Assembly (NCBI RefSeq): GCF_002102255.1
Contig: NZ_LQPH01000132.1
Location: 1-64,000, forward strand
From: Mycobacterium nebraskense
GTDB lineage: Bacteria > Actinomycetota > Actinomycetes > Mycobacteriales > Mycobacteriaceae
DNA length: 64,000 bases
Reading direction: 5' to 3'
Under the pieces are notes generated by a model that worked only from the letters and a program-made list of their open reading frames with translations, was not told the origin of the DNA and searched no databases. Of this stretch, positions 61,631 to 64,000 are shown one piece after another (within the stretch, counting starts at the first letter, position 1; each line of letters opens with the position of its first letter). Position numbers and translations under genes: made by a program.

Positions 61631-61692
61631 TCGCGAGCGTAACGGCACTGCGAAAACCCGGCCCGAAAATCGCAGCCTGATTACGCTCGCGA
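61631..61692. repeat. Right palindromic repeat of the DUF559 unit
   Basis: Perfect 12-bp outer arms (TCGCGAGCGTAA, 61631-61642, and its complement, 61681-61692) enclose an inner CTGCGA/TCGCAG pair (61648-61653, 61670-61675). It sits between the start of the DUF559 gene and the fabG1 promoter, so it could influence either. Confidence 0.88.
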
Positions 61693-61725
61693 CGAGGCGA
61701 TTACAGCTGTGCCGAACTGAGGCGA

Positions 61726-63349
<1,624 letters not shown>

Positions 63350-63355
63350 ACTCCA

Positions 63356-64000
63356 ATGGAATTCGACGCCGCCCTGCTGCTGTCCTTCGGTGGGCCGGAA
63401 GGGCCCGAGCAGGTGCGGCCGTTCCTGGAAAACGTCACCCGCGGGCGTAACGTGCCGCCCGAACGCCTGGACGACGTCGCCCAGCACTACCTGCATTTCG
63501 ACGGGGTGTCACCGATCAACGGGATCAACCGCGCCCTGATCACCGAGCTGCGGGCGGAACTGAACCTGCCGGTCTACTTCGGCAACCGCAACTGGGAACC
63601 CTACGTCGAAGACACCGTCAAACAGATGCGCGACAACGGTGTTCGTCGCGCCGCCGTGTTCGCCACGTCGGCGTGGAGCGGCTACTCCAGCTGCACGCAG
63701 TACACCGAAGACATCGCCCGGGCGCGCCGGGCGGCCGGGCCTGACGCGCCCCAGCTGGTCAAGCTGCGGCCGTACTTCGACCACCCGCTCTTCGTCGAGA
63801 TGTTCGCCGGCGCCGTCGCGGCCGCGGCGCAAAGCGTGCCCGCCGGCGCGCGGCTGGTGTTCACCGCGCATTCGGTCCCGGTGGCCGCCGATCAGCGCCT
63901 CGGCCCGAGGTTGTACAGCCGCCAAGTCGGTTATGCCACAAGGCTGGTCGCGGCAGCAGCGGGATACGCCGATTACGATCTGGCCTGGCAATCGCGTTCG
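63356..64000 (+). CDS. hemH: Ferrochelatase, N-terminal part (cut by window end)
   Basis: Inserts iron into a porphyrin in the last steps of haem synthesis. The frame from the ATG at 63356 is open to the end of the window (215 codons). It begins [20 protein letters not shown], with [15 protein letters not shown] and [19 protein letters not shown], and the catalytic histidine block [11 protein letters not shown] near residue 171. This is the Rv1485 (hemZ) position, directly after inhA as in other mycobacteria. The haem-linked ctaA and ctaB are in the same window but not in this operon. Confidence 0.95.
   Translation, partial: MEFDAALLLSFGGPEGPEQVRPFLENVTRGRNVPPERLDDVAQHYLHFDGVSPINGINRALITELRAELNLPVYFGNRNWEPYVEDTVKQMRDNGVRRAAVFATSAWSGYSSCTQYTEDIARARRAAGPDAPQLVKLRPYFDHPLFVEMFAGAVAAAAQSVPAGARLVFTAHSVPVAADQRLGPRLYSRQVGYATRLVAAAAGYADYDLAWQSRS

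Larger units (their letters stand above)
60708..61692. mobile_element. Candidate mobile unit: DUF559 gene between inverted palindromic repeats
   Basis: One nuclease-like gene is framed by two related palindromes in inverted orientation, total about 985 bp. This resembles a small transposon or a REP/nuclease pair. No target-site duplication was found at the outer edges, and no transposase is encoded. The right palindrome also appears, as I recall it, in the fabG1 upstream region of M. tuberculosis, so the unit may be old and fixed. This is a hypothesis. Confidence 0.35.

Overview
The window is a stretch of chromosome from a slow-growing, non-tuberculous Mycobacterium. The evidence is the high GC content, mycobacterial protein sequences throughout, and a gene order that follows the M. 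tuberculosis H37Rv segment from uvrC (Rv1420) to the ferrochelatase gene (Rv1485), as I remember it. It differs from H37Rv: there are no PE/PE_PGRS genes, no ctpD, no trxB1 and no intein in sufB, and a phosphoenolpyruvate carboxylase gene is present. I cannot name the species. No plasmid, phage, IS transposase, tRNA, rRNA or CRISPR array was seen.

Layout. (1) 246-5150: uvrC-rapZ-yvcK-whiA, a tightly overlapping operon for DNA repair, envelope and carbon control, and division. (2) 5203-12644: lipid genes (WS/DGAT acyltransferase, lipO-like esterase, fadD12-like ligase, PlsC-type acyltransferase), interrupted by an HNH/DUF222 gene and a 56-bp tandem repeat. (3) 12800-15981: a membrane protein/oxidoreductase pair (Rv1431/Rv1432 type). 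(4) 16098-22293: lower glycolysis gap-pgk-tpiA, then secG and ppc. (5) 29993-23136, minus strand: the pentose phosphate operon tkt-tal-zwf-opcA-pgl plus a coiled-coil protein. (6) 30251-33839: haem O/haem A synthesis (ctaB, ctaA) around a quinone oxidoreductase and an ATP-grasp-like gene. (7) 37332-33912, minus strand: mptB and an ABC exporter. (8) 37452-43689: the complete SUF Fe-S assembly operon sufR-B-D-C-S-U-T. (9) 43701-50820: repeats, two DUF5666 secreted proteins, fadE15, trxA, echA12, an ABC-F ATPase and a small HTH protein. (10) 54282-50858: aconitase and its TetR repressor. (11) 54473-60693: Rv1476, the peptidoglycan endopeptidases ripA and ripB, and moxR1-DUF58-VWA. (12) 60708-61692: a DUF559 nuclease-like gene bracketed by inverted palindromic repeats. 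(13) 61738-64000: fabG1-inhA (mycolic acid FAS-II) and the start of ferrochelatase.

The parts connect. Glycolysis, PPC and the pentose phosphate operon converge around 23.1 kb. The SUF system supplies clusters for aconitase, and SufR and the TetR protein each have a plausible operator in the window. Seven genes carry a TANNNT -10 box with its last T 7-8 nt before the start codon, which suggests leaderless transcripts. No stretch longer than 300 bp lacks a gene; the longest gaps are about 257-278 bp (7983-8260, 29994-30250, 47365-47641) and hold repeats or divergent promoters.

The most unusual material is two unrelated families of palindromic or tandem intergenic repeats. Each has a copy that lies next to a nuclease-type gene and reaches into a coding sequence to supply its stop codon.
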